The notes beneath the pieces were generated by a model. It ran no database searches, was not told the DNA's origin, and was given only the letters and a program-made list of their open reading frames with translations. Made by a program: the position numbers and the translations under genes. From Acinetobacter ihumii (GTDB lineage Bacteria; Pseudomonadota; Gammaproteobacteria; Pseudomonadales; Moraxellaceae), in contig NZ_LR130760.1 of assembly GCF_900625095.1 (NCBI RefSeq), forward strand, positions 2,309,106-2,373,105: DNA of 64,000 nucleotides, given 5' to 3'. Shown piece after piece: positions 16,508 to 24,999 of the stretch (position 1 is its first letter; every line of letters begins with the position of its first letter).

Positions 16508-17395
16508 TTATTTATTTAAATAAAAACTGAGGTTCTCAGTTAAAAACACAATACATTGCTGAATCATCTTGGGTAAATGTTGCCTAGAGGCATATACCAA
16601 AGAGAGCGTCAAATCTGGTGCTGTAAATTCAGAAAATAATGCGGTTAATTGACCTCCTGAAATATCATTTTGCACTAAATGTCGAGGTAACATAGCAATC
16701 CCTTGTGCATGGATACACATATCATACAGAGCATTTACCTCATTACTTCGAAAGGTACTATTTAAAGGATAATTTTGCGGTTGCTGCTGCTGATCCAACA
16801 TACTCCAGAACTGACTGGAAGACTGATGAGTGATACAGTCGTATTGAATCAATTGCCTCGGATGTATAAGCGGGGGATGCTGCTTTAAATAGTCAGGATG
16901 GGCGCAAAACACCGACTCAATGGTAAAAACAGGGCGGGCAATCAGCCCATCTGCGACTTTCTGGGTAATTCGCAAGGCTAAATCAGCTTGACCTTCAATT
17001 AAATCCACTGTGTTTTCTGTCAGTATGATTTCAAACTGCACTTGAGGATATTGTTGCTTAAACGCACGCAGGCATTCATTCAAACCCATCTGATACAAAA
17101 AAAGACCGCAGGTCAGGCGAATAGTGCCTGTTTGTTGTTCGTGCGCTGCCAGTTCAGTTAAAAGTGCTTGTTGTTGCAAAATATTTTCACAATAACGCAG
17201 GGCTTTTTCTCCCGCAGGCGTAAGTGAAATTTTACGGGTATTACGCTGAAACAAGCGGACTGAAAAAGTATGTTCCAAGTGATCCAGATAACGTGACACC
17301 ATGGCTCTTGAATAATTTAAATGTTCAGCAGCCTGACTTAAACTGCCATGCTCGGCAATGCTGACAAAAACCTGTATCGCTTTTAATGAATCCAT
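16508..17395 (-). CDS. LysR-family transcriptional regulator
   Basis: 295 residues. The N-terminal winged helix-turn-helix is clear: [41 protein letters not shown], with [11 protein letters not shown] behind it. The effector-binding domain follows from about residue 90. It is transcribed divergently from the MBL-fold gene at 17506, with 110 bases between them, so it probably regulates that gene and itself. The inducer is unknown. The helix-turn-helix resembles the CrgA/AaeR group of LysR proteins that act on hydrolase or reductase neighbours; this is general family knowledge, not a specific match. Confidence 0.88.
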   Translation of the reverse strand: MDSLKAIQVFVSIAEHGSLSQAAEHLNYSRAMVSRYLDHLEHTFSVRLFQRNTRKISLTPAGEKALRYCENILQQQALLTELAAHEQQTGTIRLTCGLFLYQMGLNECLRAFKQQYPQVQFEIILTENTVDLIEGQADLALRITQKVADGLIARPVFTIESVFCAHPDYLKQHPPLIHPRQLIQYDCITHQSSSQFWSMLDQQQQPQNYPLNSTFRSNEVNALYDMCIHAQGIAMLPRHLVQNDISGGQLTALFSEFTAPDLTLSLVYASRQHLPKMIQQCIVFLTENLSFYLNK

Positions 17396-17505
17396 AAGTT
17401 TTAAACATGTAATTATTGCAAAATATGCAACAGTTTATCTTGATTATGTGACTTTATTTAACAAAAAATGCAAATTAAAGTGAGGATAATGGACAGGAGA
17501 ACAGA

Positions 17506-18369
17506 ATGAGTCGCTTTAAAACTGCTACGATACTATTGGCGATAAACAGCATGATCATGTCACAAGCATCATTTGCAGATACTTTAAAAATTAAAAATTT
17601 TCTATCACAGCCGCAGCATTTTGGTGTGACTTCAGCTCTGATTGAAAGTGACAATGAGGTGTTATTGGTCAATGCCCAATTTTCAAAATCAGAAGCACTG
17701 CGACTAGCGGCTGAAATTCTGGACAGTGGAAAAACCTTAACCACCATTTTTATCAGTTATGGTGATCCTGATTTTTATTTTGGTCTGGATGTATTCAAGC
17801 ATTATTTTCCACATGCCAAAGTGATTGCAACCCCAGAAACAGTGCAACACATTCAGCAGACCCATGCCTTAAAAGTCAAATATTGGTCACCTCAAATGGG
17901 GGACAACGCGCCAAGCCAGATCGTCATACCACAAGCCTATACAGCAAAAACACTCAAACTTGAACATGAAACCATTGAAATTAAAGGTCAGCAAGAATTG
18001 ACCTATCTCTGGATCCCATCAATTAAAGCAGTGGTCGGTGGAATTCCAGTGTCCTCAGGGATTCATTTATGGATGGCAGATACGCCAACGACTCAAGATC
18101 GCGCTGCTGTCATTCAAACATTACAAAGCATCAAAGCCTTACATCCTAAAACTGTATTGCCTGCACATATGCTGGCCAATACGCCAGAAGGACTTGATGC
18201 GGTTAATTTTTCAATTGACTATCTGAAAAGTTATGAACAGGCCGTAAAAACCACAGAAACTGCGGAGCAACTAACGAAAAGCATGCAGCGCAATTATCCA
18301 AAACTAAAAGATACCGAAAGCTTGGGCTTAGGTGCCAAAGTGGTGAAGGGCGAAGTGAAATGGCCATAA
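17506..18369 (+). CDS. Exported MBL-fold protein with a degenerate metal site
   Basis: 287 residues. The signal peptide ends near ASFA|DT, so the protein is probably periplasmic. The fold pattern is metallo-beta-lactamase-like: NSALIE-type TSALIESDNEVLLVNAQFS near residue 50 and a PAHM segment near residue 225. However, the metal motif HxHxDH is replaced by YGDPDF (in ISYGDPDFYFG), and the usual GHTPG and GD motifs are not recognisable. Zinc-dependent hydrolysis in the usual way is therefore unlikely without other ligands. It has a good ribosome-binding site (AGGAGA) and is divergent from a LysR regulator. The substrate is unknown. Confidence 0.75.
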   Translation: MSRFKTATILLAINSMIMSQASFADTLKIKNFLSQPQHFGVTSALIESDNEVLLVNAQFSKSEALRLAAEILDSGKTLTTIFISYGDPDFYFGLDVFKHYFPHAKVIATPETVQHIQQTHALKVKYWSPQMGDNAPSQIVIPQAYTAKTLKLEHETIEIKGQQELTYLWIPSIKAVVGGIPVSSGIHLWMADTPTTQDRAAVIQTLQSIKALHPKTVLPAHMLANTPEGLDAVNFSIDYLKSYEQAVKTTETAEQLTKSMQRNYPKLKDTESLGLGAKVVKGEVKWP

Positions 18370-18811
18370 ATCCAGAGATTTTAAATCAATCAAAACCGTC
18401 TATAAGCGAGTATTACACCTTGTAGTGGTTTTGATTACTTAGGCGTAGAAAGGGACTTTTCGGGTTAAAAGGCTTATTTACATCCGCAAAAACTTTAGGG
18501 TAATAAAAATAAAGATGTAACGATTTATAGTATTTATGAAAAAGAGAGTGGAACGTTTAAAGGTCAAAATACGGGTTTTATTGACTTTTTTTCATGGAAA
18601 TATTGAATGATCTTGGTTAGTTATGAATTTATTTAAATGATGCGTGTGGAAATTTAGATAAAATTGGGCTGTTTAAAAAAAATTGCACAATATGTACGTC
18701 TCTCTCTAAAAATACCAACCAATGATGCGAGTTTCATTAAAAAAAATTGTGAATCATAGGCAGCGCAAAGTTGGACTTTGCATTTTTTGTCATAATGAAA
18801 GGAAAGACACA
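18370..18811. other. Intergenic region with one stem-loop
   Basis: About 440 bases without a credible gene. Just after the MBL gene, AATCAAAACC (18388-18397) pairs perfectly with GGTTTTGATT (18427-18436) across a 29-base loop; no T-run follows, so it is at best a weak terminator or RNA element. I see nothing else recognisable except the promoter region expected for the small lipoprotein at 18812. Confidence 0.4.
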
Positions 18812-19051
18812 ATGAAGAAATTCGGTCTATTATCTCTAGTATTCGCAGGTGTTGCATTTACCGCAGTGGGCTGTGCCTCTGAAGCAGGTGTACATGCATC
18901 GGGCAGCACACAAACAGCTGCAAGCCCTGAAGCACCGACTGAGACTCAAGCGGGTGTTGCTGTTCAAGCAGATACTTCAACACAAACCCAACCTGTGCAG
19001 GCTTCACCTGAAGCACCACAAATTGCACCTGAGGCAACGCCAGTTCAGTAA
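18812..19051 (+). CDS. Small Ala/Pro/Thr/Gln-rich lipoprotein
   Basis: 79 residues. The lipoprotein signal MKKFGLLSLVFAGVAFTAVGC has its lipobox at AVGC (Cys 21). The mature part is a low-complexity chain of Ala, Pro, Glu, Thr and Gln with a repeated SPEAP unit (residues about 37-41 and 63-67), likely disordered. ATG 18812 follows AAAGGAAAG. An upstream ATG in frame at 18722 would place a non-signal leader first and is rejected. It is monocistronic and probably an abundant outer-membrane or periplasmic spacer-like protein. Function is unknown. Confidence 0.75.
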   Translation: MKKFGLLSLVFAGVAFTAVGCASEAGVHASGSTQTAASPEAPTETQAGVAVQADTSTQTQPVQASPEAPQIAPEATPVQ

Positions 19052-19087
19052 TGTTCATGACGAAGCTAAAGGTCAGTTTTTGACTCA

Positions 19088-19125
19088 AATGAAGTGTTAA
19101 TCGGATGCCACCATAACACTTCATT
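19088..19125. repeat. Perfect 12-bp inverted repeat, long loop
   Basis: AATGAAGTGTTA and TAACACTTCATT are separated by 14 bases. No T-run follows, so this is not a standard terminator. It lies 37 bases after the small lipoprotein gene. The remainder of the roughly 300-base gap to the next gene holds only the terminator at 19304. Confidence 0.5.
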
Positions 19126-19303
19126 GCAGATCGGCTGCTACCGAATGCGTGGTTGAAAACAGACATATGAGGCAGAAATAACGCACAAACATAGCGGCTT
19201 ATCGTACTTCAATAGAGGCTATGTTTGATATATTGTTATTTTATGGTGAACAGGATGTTTGCGTGTTCGTACTTAAATATTGGAACAGGATGTCTACAGT
19301 ACG

Positions 19304-19337
19304 AAAAAAGCCTCAATCAATTTTGATTGAGGCTTTT
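19304..19337. terminator. Bidirectional intrinsic terminator
   Basis: GCCTCAATCAA / TTGATTGAGGC stem with a two-base loop, A-run on the left and T-run on the right. It ends the leftward Asp/Arg-rich lipoprotein gene and could stop rightward transcription. Confidence 0.85.
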
Positions 19338-19357
19338 CCATTTTCACAATATAAGAT

Positions 19358-19615
19358 TTAGTCACGATCTGCATATTTCCAGCGTCCATCAGGACGATTC
19401 CAGCGTCTGTCCCAATCTCTGCCGTTGTTTCGGTCTTGACGATAGTCACGATCTCGTCGATCTTTGTGGTAATCTCGGTCACGATCATCCCCACGATCTG
19501 GATAATGATGTCCATAACCACCACGATGATGTTCTTCTGGAAACGCAACGCAGCCTACAAAAAGCATGGCTGTGGTCACTGAGACTAAAAACACTTTAAT
19601 CACTTTTCTGCTCAT
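19358..19615 (-). CDS. Small Asp/Arg-rich lipoprotein
   Basis: 85 residues. The signal MSRKVIKVFLVSVTTAMLFVGC has a lipobox-like FVGC at Cys 22. After a short HHRGGYGHHYP stretch the mature protein alternates Asp, Arg, Tyr, Asn and Lys (DRDRDYHKDRRDRDYRQD), ending in WNRPDGRWKYADRD. Charge-patterned tails of this kind are seen in many Acinetobacter small envelope proteins, and its function is not known. The start ATG 19615 has only an A-rich leader (GAAAAAGAAA); a longer in-frame start at 19660 would bury the signal peptide and is rejected. Confidence 0.72.
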   Translation of the reverse strand: MSRKVIKVFLVSVTTAMLFVGCVAFPEEHHRGGYGHHYPDRGDDRDRDYHKDRRDRDYRQDRNNGRDWDRRWNRPDGRWKYADRD

Positions 19616-19824
19616 TTTCTTTTTCCCTCGATTGATCAGACTCATGGCAAAATGACCCATAACCCAATTCGATTTGAGTCAATGACTTTTATTTTGATTG
19701 CGATTAGCGTAGGAAAAACTAAGGAAATGTAGCTTGATTAAGTGTCTTGTATACGAATATAGTCAAAACACACATCAATATGTAGAAAAAATGAATAAAC
19801 AGGCATGTTAGGGAGAAGTATTTA

Positions 19825-20895
19825 GTGAATTTATCGCAGCAAAAGCTTCAGGCATTATTAGAAAAAGGGCAGGGACCAGCAGCACGTGCCTTGGATAAAC
19901 TTCCTGCTTTTGTGCAGGAGTCACTGGTTAAACTGCTCGCCTATCCTTATCAATATCCCCAATTAGACAGTTTTACTAAATGCCTCATGGCCTTACAGCT
20001 CAAACAGGGGCAGAGTGGTTTTATTGGAGAAAATATCGATCTCTCGCGTCAAAACTTTGAACAGCAAATGCAATCTATTCGACGCAAAGCAACGCCAATC
20101 GAATGTGTTGAAGATATCCGCTTGCCTCTACAAAGTGGCACCATCTTTGCCAGACACTATCATCCACATCCCAACAAAAAATTGCCCATGATTGTATTCT
20201 ATCATGGTGGCGGATTTGTGGTGGGGAATGTCGAAACTCATGACGAAGCATGTCGTCTCATTGCCAAATCAGCCAACGCACAGGTATTAAGCATTGAATA
20301 TCCCTTGGCACCCGAATTTTCACCCAAACATCTCATCCAATCCTGTGAAGATGCCTTAGCATGGGTTTATCAAAATCGTCGTTATTTTAAAATTTTGAAA
20401 AACCGTATTGCTGTGGCAGGTGATAGTGCAGGTGGCAATATCAGTACCGTGGTTGCACAACGTACCGTCGGTAAATCCTATGCACCTCAAGCCCAGTTCC
20501 TGATCTATCCAACGGTTGATTTTAAAAGTCGCCATCCATCTTTCTATGCCTATAAAGATGGTTTGGTGTTAACAGGTCGAGATGTAGACTATGTGACAGA
20601 CTACTATGTCACCCAGCATAATCTTGAATTGACTGATCCGCTCGTTTCACCCACTTACGGTCAACTGAAAAAATTGGCTCCTGCCTATGTGGTCACTGCT
20701 GGTCATGATTTACTGCATGATGAAGGTGAGATCTATAGTCACAAATTGCGCCAAAATGGGGTCAAAGTTCAATATGATGAATATTTAGATCAAGCCCATG
20801 GTTTTATTAATCTTACGCCTATTTCCAGTAAAGCCAAAGCCAACTTAATTCAAATGAGTAAAGCTTTCCGCAAGTTTTGGGACAAAAATAGCTAA
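19825..20895 (+). CDS. Alpha/beta hydrolase, hormone-sensitive-lipase (family IV) esterase
   Basis: 356 residues. Family marks are the oxyanion motif HGGGF in VFYHGGGFVVGN, the nucleophile elbow GDSAGGN, a catalytic Asp in GHDLLHDEG and the catalytic His in DQAHGFINL. Such enzymes hydrolyse short- to medium-chain esters; the natural substrate is not evident. No signal peptide is visible, suggesting a cytosolic enzyme. The start is GTG 19825, preceded by GGGAGA eight bases upstream, with no ATG alternative nearby. It is monocistronic; a parS-like palindrome follows within 27 bases. Confidence 0.88.
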   Translation: MNLSQQKLQALLEKGQGPAARALDKLPAFVQESLVKLLAYPYQYPQLDSFTKCLMALQLKQGQSGFIGENIDLSRQNFEQQMQSIRRKATPIECVEDIRLPLQSGTIFARHYHPHPNKKLPMIVFYHGGGFVVGNVETHDEACRLIAKSANAQVLSIEYPLAPEFSPKHLIQSCEDALAWVYQNRRYFKILKNRIAVAGDSAGGNISTVVAQRTVGKSYAPQAQFLIYPTVDFKSRHPSFYAYKDGLVLTGRDVDYVTDYYVTQHNLELTDPLVSPTYGQLKKLAPAYVVTAGHDLLHDEGEIYSHKLRQNGVKVQYDEYLDQAHGFINLTPISSKAKANLIQMSKAFRKFWDKNS

Positions 20896-20921
20896 GTCAG
20901 TCTGATCAATAGCGGCATTCA

Positions 20922-20937
20922 TGTTTCACGTGGAACA
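20922..20937. other. parS: parS-like ParB-binding site 1
   Basis: TGTTTCACGTGGAACA; its complement TGTTCCACGTGAAACA matches the general parS consensus TGTTNCACGTGAAACA exactly. The palindrome extends outward to 20916-20943 with 13 of 14 base pairs matched. It is intergenic, between the esterase and cyclophilin genes. Confidence 0.8.
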
Positions 20938-21029
20938 TGAATGCTCGTATACAAAAATAGATCAGCCGATCAAAATATAAAATTAATAGATTATGTTAAG
21001 GTGCAAAAGAATCAATAAAAGGAATCACC

Positions 21030-21596
21030 ATGTTCAAGAAAGTCGCGTTGTTGGCAACAGGATGTTTAATGAGTCTGCAAGTTTTTGCTAATACCTTAAT
21101 AGAAATGAAAACATCAATGGGTAATATCGAAATTGAACTCTTTAATGAGCAAGCTCCTATTTCCAGTAAAAATTTTGAAAACTATGTAAAAAGTAACTTC
21201 TATACAGGCACGATTTTTCATCGCGTGATTCCTGGATTTATGATTCAGGGCGGTGGCATGGATATAAACTTAAAAGAAAAAGCAACGCGCCCTGCTATTA
21301 AAAATGAAGCAAATAATGGTCTTAAAAACACACGCGGTACTTTAGCAATGGCACGGACCAGTAATCCAAACTCTGCCACCAGCCAATTCTTTATTAATGT
21401 GGCGGATAATAACTTCCTGAATGCTTCTCCAGCAGATGTAGGTTATGCCGTGTTTGGTAAAGTAACGAAAGGCATGGATGTGGTTGATAAAATCGTTAAA
21501 GTTCCAACAACGACCATTGGTTCTTATCAAAACGTCCCGAAACAACCCATCAAAATACTCAGTGTACAGATTAAGCCACAAAAAATTGCCAAATAA
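21030..21596 (+). CDS. Exported cyclophilin-type peptidyl-prolyl isomerase
   Basis: 188 residues. The signal peptide [20 protein letters not shown] directs it to the periplasm. The cyclophilin core is present: [14 protein letters not shown] with the catalytic Arg, [23 protein letters not shown], and [15 protein letters not shown]. It catalyses cis/trans isomerisation of X-Pro bonds during folding of secreted proteins, corresponding to PpiA of E. coli. ATG 21030 has an AAGGAA ribosome-binding site. The gene is monocistronic with its own terminator. Confidence 0.92.
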   Translation: MFKKVALLATGCLMSLQVFANTLIEMKTSMGNIEIELFNEQAPISSKNFENYVKSNFYTGTIFHRVIPGFMIQGGGMDINLKEKATRPAIKNEANNGLKNTRGTLAMARTSNPNSATSQFFINVADNNFLNASPADVGYAVFGKVTKGMDVVDKIVKVPTTTIGSYQNVPKQPIKILSVQIKPQKIAK

Positions 21597-21602
21597 CAAA
21601 CA

Positions 21603-21639
21603 ATAAAGCAGAAATATGAAACTAATATTTCTGCTTTAT
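21603..21639. terminator. Strong 15-bp hairpin after the cyclophilin gene
   Basis: ATAAAGCAGAAATAT and ATATTTCTGCTTTAT form a perfect 15-bp stem with a seven-base loop. The T-run after it is weak, so termination is probable rather than certain. Confidence 0.65.
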
Positions 21640-21729
21640 AATGAATTGGTTACAGTATTTTTACATACAATATGAACTTAATTGGTGCGCAAAAATAGAA
21701 CACACGATAAAACAATGAGTTAAAAGCGC

Positions 21730-21757
21730 TTGCTTGTGTAAAAAATTGCCCTATAAT
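21730..21757 (+). promoter_or_regulatory. rRNA-type promoter of the orphan 5S gene
   Basis: TTGCTT (21730-21735), a 16-base spacer and a perfect TATAAT (21752-21757), followed by a GC-containing discriminator. A leader of about 220 bases leads into the 5S gene without 16S or 23S sequences. The arrangement looks like an rRNA operon promoter joined to the 23S-5S spacer. Confidence 0.6.
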
Positions 21758-21986
21758 GCACTCATCCCGACGCGACACACGATGAAGATCTTGGTTTAGG
21801 GCTAAGATTTGAGGGTATAGTATTGCGTTGAATTACTACTGACGAGGTAGTAATAAGATCATTAAGAATTGAAGAAGAACAACTTGTGTGGATTTTTACT
21901 GATTGATTGATCGATAAATTATCATTGATGAATTGGTTTAAATTACTCGAAGTTTATTTGAGCGAAATTTAAGTCAGGAAAAGTTT

Positions 21987-22101
21987 GCTGGCGACAATAG
22001 CAAGAGTGAACCACCTGATCCCTTCCCGAACTCAGAAGTGAAACCTCTTCGCGCTGATGGTAGTGTGGCATTGGCCATGTGAGAGTAAGTCATCGCCAGC
22101 T
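21987..22101 (+). rRNA. rrf: 5S ribosomal RNA (orphan copy)
   Basis: About 115 bases beginning GCTGGCGACAATAGCAAGAG and closing with CATCGCCAGC, so the terminal stem (GCTGGCGA/TCGCCAGC) is intact. The conserved CCCGAACTCAGAAGTGAAAC loop is present, as is the usual TGGTAGTGTGGC arm. There are no 16S, 23S or tRNA genes upstream; instead a promoter lies about 230 bases before. It is followed by a strong terminator. The gene should therefore be expressed alone. Confidence 0.95.
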
Positions 22102-22111
22102 TTTAAATTTA

Positions 22112-22148
22112 AATCCCCCCTAACTTAACGGTTAGGGGGGATTTTTTT
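22112..22148 (+). terminator. Strong intrinsic terminator of the 5S gene
   Basis: AATCCCCCCTAAC / GTTAGGGGGGATT stem with a six-base loop and an eight-T run, a typical rRNA operon end. Confidence 0.95.
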
Positions 22149-22194
22149 TGGGTATTTTAAAAATTGGATAAGATAAAGTATCCTCTCTTTTTTT

Positions 22195-22734
22195 CTAATC
22201 CAGTTCTTTTAATATCGCCTGATTAAAGTCAGGAATATCATCTGGATTACGAGAGGTAATCAATACCCAACCCCCTGTGTTGCATCGATGGACGGCTTCA
22301 TCTACCCAATGCGCACCTGCATTTTCCAGATCTAGGCGTATGCTTTTATAAGAGGTCAGATTTTTATCTTTAATGCGTTCTGCATCAATTAAGGTCCAAG
22401 GTGCGTGACAGATTGCAGCAATCGGTTTAGCGTGATCGGTAAAATGCTGAATGATAGTTTGTGCATCTGTATTAATCCTTAAGGTATCGGCATTGACGGT
22501 TCCCCCTGGAATGACCAAGATGTCATAATCCTCTGGATTGACTTTGTCTAAAGTGCTTTGTGGAGCATATGTTGGTCCTAATTCTGTGTCACCTTTGACG
22601 GTTTGTACATCTTGCTGTTGCTCTGCTGCATGAATGGTTTCAATGCCTTTTGATTGTAAAAACTCTAAGGGTTTAATGAGTTCGTCGTGTTCTATACCGA
22701 CGTTAGAGCTAATAAAAAGTGCTTTTTTTGCCAT
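22195..22734 (-). CDS. PfpI/DJ-1 superfamily protein (YhbO/YraA type)
   Basis: 179 residues. It is a class I glutamine-amidotransferase-like fold: DYDILVIPGGTVNADTLR, then the nucleophile elbow AAICHAPW with Cys 109 and His 110, and LTSYKSIRLDLENAGAHWVDE. The Cys-His pair and Glu (near residue 15, HDELI) are those of the PfpI subfamily, described as protease-like or deglycase-like stress proteins. No signal peptide; cytosolic. It has its own short leader and ends just after the 5S terminator on the other strand. Confidence 0.88.
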   Translation of the reverse strand: MAKKALFISSNVGIEHDELIKPLEFLQSKGIETIHAAEQQQDVQTVKGDTELGPTYAPQSTLDKVNPEDYDILVIPGGTVNADTLRINTDAQTIIQHFTDHAKPIAAICHAPWTLIDAERIKDKNLTSYKSIRLDLENAGAHWVDEAVHRCNTGGWVLITSRNPDDIPDFNQAILKELD

Positions 22735-22932
22735 GAGCTTTATCCTGATTGTTATCGTACTTATTCAGAATAGTGGATTATGCAAACTGGGCTGTTGCAG
22801 TTTGATGGATAATCTGTGTCATGTAGATATACAGTGTAGAGATTAGTTATATTCAGGTATATGAATGTGTCTGATCTTCAATGGCTGAAGAGAGTTTAAA
22901 GGTAACTCAAAGTTCTTAAGCCATATACTGGT

Positions 22933-24036
22933 TTATGTTGACTCAGACTCATCGGAATGGCGTGTTTCAGGTTTCAATGCAGTTTTCATAAGGGTACGAT
23001 GAATAAATCTAAGCTTATCCAGCACTCCATTTGACAGTGTAAAGGGATAGGCGTCTTGTAATCCCATACTGCGGTTTAAGCCATTTAATGCATAACTTAA
23101 GGCAAACCAGTTGGTCAGTGTATGCTCAAAATCAAGTGAGCCAATCGGTGACTCTTTAAAATGCATGTCTGGATCGATACGATGATTTGCTTCAATGCAC
23201 ATGCCTGTATGGTAGGCTGTATCCAGTGTGTCCATCATATGTAAATAATGTGCCCACGTCTCAGCCCAATCTTCCCAAGGATGCGCACAGGCATAGCGGC
23301 TGATGTAATGATCTTGCCAATTTAGAGCTGGTCCATGTTGGTAATATTCTTCTAAAGCATGTCCATAGTCTTGACGTTCATCTCCGAAATAGAAACGAAA
23401 TTCTTTTAACCATTCTGGATATAAATGCGCCAAAATATCGAAATAATAATGCCCGCTTTCATGTCTAAAATGACCTAGAACCGTTCGATAATTTTCTTGC
23501 ATATCCAGGCGGGTTTTTTCGCGATGCACGACATCGGCTTCGCTGGCATTTAATGTAATGGTACCCAATTGATGACCTGTCATGACAGGATCATTGGGCT
23601 GTGGCATTAAAAAATTAAAGCGTAAGCCATAACGATCATCATCATTTTTTTTGGGTCGTGGAAAAATATTCAGCTGCTGGGTCAGATATAAAAAACGGCG
23701 TTTTGCTTGTTCCAAGCGTTGCCAATAGAGAATATTTTGCGGTTCAGACAGGTCTGGAATAGTGTGAGTAAGACGACAGGATTCACAATAGATATGCTCA
23801 TCGTCAAATGGAATCATCCAGTTACAGACTTGATTTTGACTATAGTTATAGCAGGGTTTGAACAGTGCATTTTGATCTTTGGGATTAAGACTTCTCCATT
23901 TGAGTGGCTCGATTGCTTCAAATGTGCCCATGGTTTTTTTCGTGACTTGATAGCCCAGAAGGGTATTGCAATTTTCACAGTAGGTATTATTAAAAAACAC
24001 CTGATGATGGCAGTTATGACAATAAAAAACTTTCAT
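22933..24036 (-). CDS. Putative zinc-binding metallopeptidase with N-terminal zinc ribbon
   Basis: 367 residues. The N-terminus carries a zinc-ribbon pattern (CHNC ... CENC, residues about 6-23), and another Cys pair occurs in the DEHIYCESCRLTHTIPD segment. The centre has HFRHESGHYYFDIL, an HExxH zinc-peptidase helix, followed by the conserved acidic region DYGHALEEYYQHGPALNW and ACAHPWEDWAETWAHYLHM. This matches the putative zinc-binding metallopeptidase family (COG4307). No signal peptide is present. Substrate and role are unknown. It is separate from its neighbours by about 200 bases upstream of the PfpI gene. Confidence 0.82.
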   Translation of the reverse strand: MKVFYCHNCHHQVFFNNTYCENCNTLLGYQVTKKTMGTFEAIEPLKWRSLNPKDQNALFKPCYNYSQNQVCNWMIPFDDEHIYCESCRLTHTIPDLSEPQNILYWQRLEQAKRRFLYLTQQLNIFPRPKKNDDDRYGLRFNFLMPQPNDPVMTGHQLGTITLNASEADVVHREKTRLDMQENYRTVLGHFRHESGHYYFDILAHLYPEWLKEFRFYFGDERQDYGHALEEYYQHGPALNWQDHYISRYACAHPWEDWAETWAHYLHMMDTLDTAYHTGMCIEANHRIDPDMHFKESPIGSLDFEHTLTNWFALSYALNGLNRSMGLQDAYPFTLSNGVLDKLRFIHRTLMKTALKPETRHSDESEST

Positions 24037-24101
24037 GGGCAGTGGTCAGTCTGATAGTGAAAAGCCCTTATATTTTAAGAGCGTTTGCTGTAAAGAAAAG
24101 T

Positions 24102-24857
24102 TTAAAAATGTGCTTGTAGACCGATATAGGGTCCTTTAAATTCCATTTTTAACTGATCTTCATGCTCTTGTATATCAATATTTAATACTCGATAACCAAT
24201 TTTTGCGCCAACATCAATCAAAAGGTTTTCAATCATGTTGTATTGTAATTCTGCTTGAAAATCAGTAATTTTAGCGTCATCGTAATCGCTATACAGCATT
24301 TCAGCTCGAGCACTCAATCCTGTAAATGGGAGTTTTGCGCCGACTTGCGCATAAGCCAGTGGGTTGTAGCCGTCAATTTTAATCGTTGTGTAAAAATTGT
24401 CATCGTACTGTTTAACTTGTCCATCCAGTTTGAGTACACCTAAACCCACATCCGCAGTCACAATATTATCTAAAATTTCGTAATACAAAATGAGATCAGT
24501 CTGATCCAGATCGATGTTGGACTGATTGAGCAGGTAGTTATTGTTATTTGCATCAACATCCAGCTGGGTGTATTTCAATTTCACATTGGGAATTAAGGGT
24601 ACAGGATGCTCAATCGCAAGTGAGGCCTGAAAAGCACCATCACGATCGATGTTATATTTATTGGATGTACCAGCATAGGGGTCAAGTATCCATTGATCAC
24701 TATTTGAATCATAAGATAAGTTTCCAGATCGATGGTTTGTTAGATCGCCATCCACGCTCCAGTAAGCGATATCCCCAGTCACGCCGATAAAATCAGCTTG
24801 AGCAAAACTACTTAATCCTAAACTCATGATACAGAGGGTACTTTGCAGTATTTTCAT
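24102..24857 (-). CDS. TIGR04219-type outer-membrane beta-barrel protein
   Basis: About 251 residues. The signal peptide MKILQSTLCIMSLGLSSFAQA ends before DFIGVTGD. The mature protein is built of alternating hydrophobic/polar strands rich in Asp, Tyr and Asn and ends in aromatic GLQAHF, as outer-membrane barrels do. The start at 24857 follows AAGGAAC; the earlier in-frame start at 24914 is rejected because it precedes the signal peptide. Function is unknown; members are usually annotated only as outer-membrane proteins. Confidence 0.8.
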   Translation of the reverse strand: MKILQSTLCIMSLGLSSFAQADFIGVTGDIAYWSVDGDLTNHRSGNLSYDSNSDQWILDPYAGTSNKYNIDRDGAFQASLAIEHPVPLIPNVKLKYTQLDVDANNNNYLLNQSNIDLDQTDLILYYEILDNIVTADVGLGVLKLDGQVKQYDDNFYTTIKIDGYNPLAYAQVGAKLPFTGLSARAEMLYSDYDDAKITDFQAELQYNMIENLLIDVGAKIGYRVLNIDIQEHEDQLKMEFKGPYIGLQAHF

Positions 24858-24999
24858 TATCAAAATCGTTCCTTGAGCGGTTAAAAAATTGATGAGATTG
24901 CGTTTGTTACGCAATCACAGCCGATAAATCGGCATAATCAGCGCATGATATAAGAATAAGCATTGAAATACAGCGACTCCGTTTAAAAAGGGAAGAATT

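Noticed and set aside
18849..19100. Frame overlapping the small lipoprotein gene
   Set aside because: An alternative frame of a low-complexity gene; the lipoprotein signal is in the other frame.
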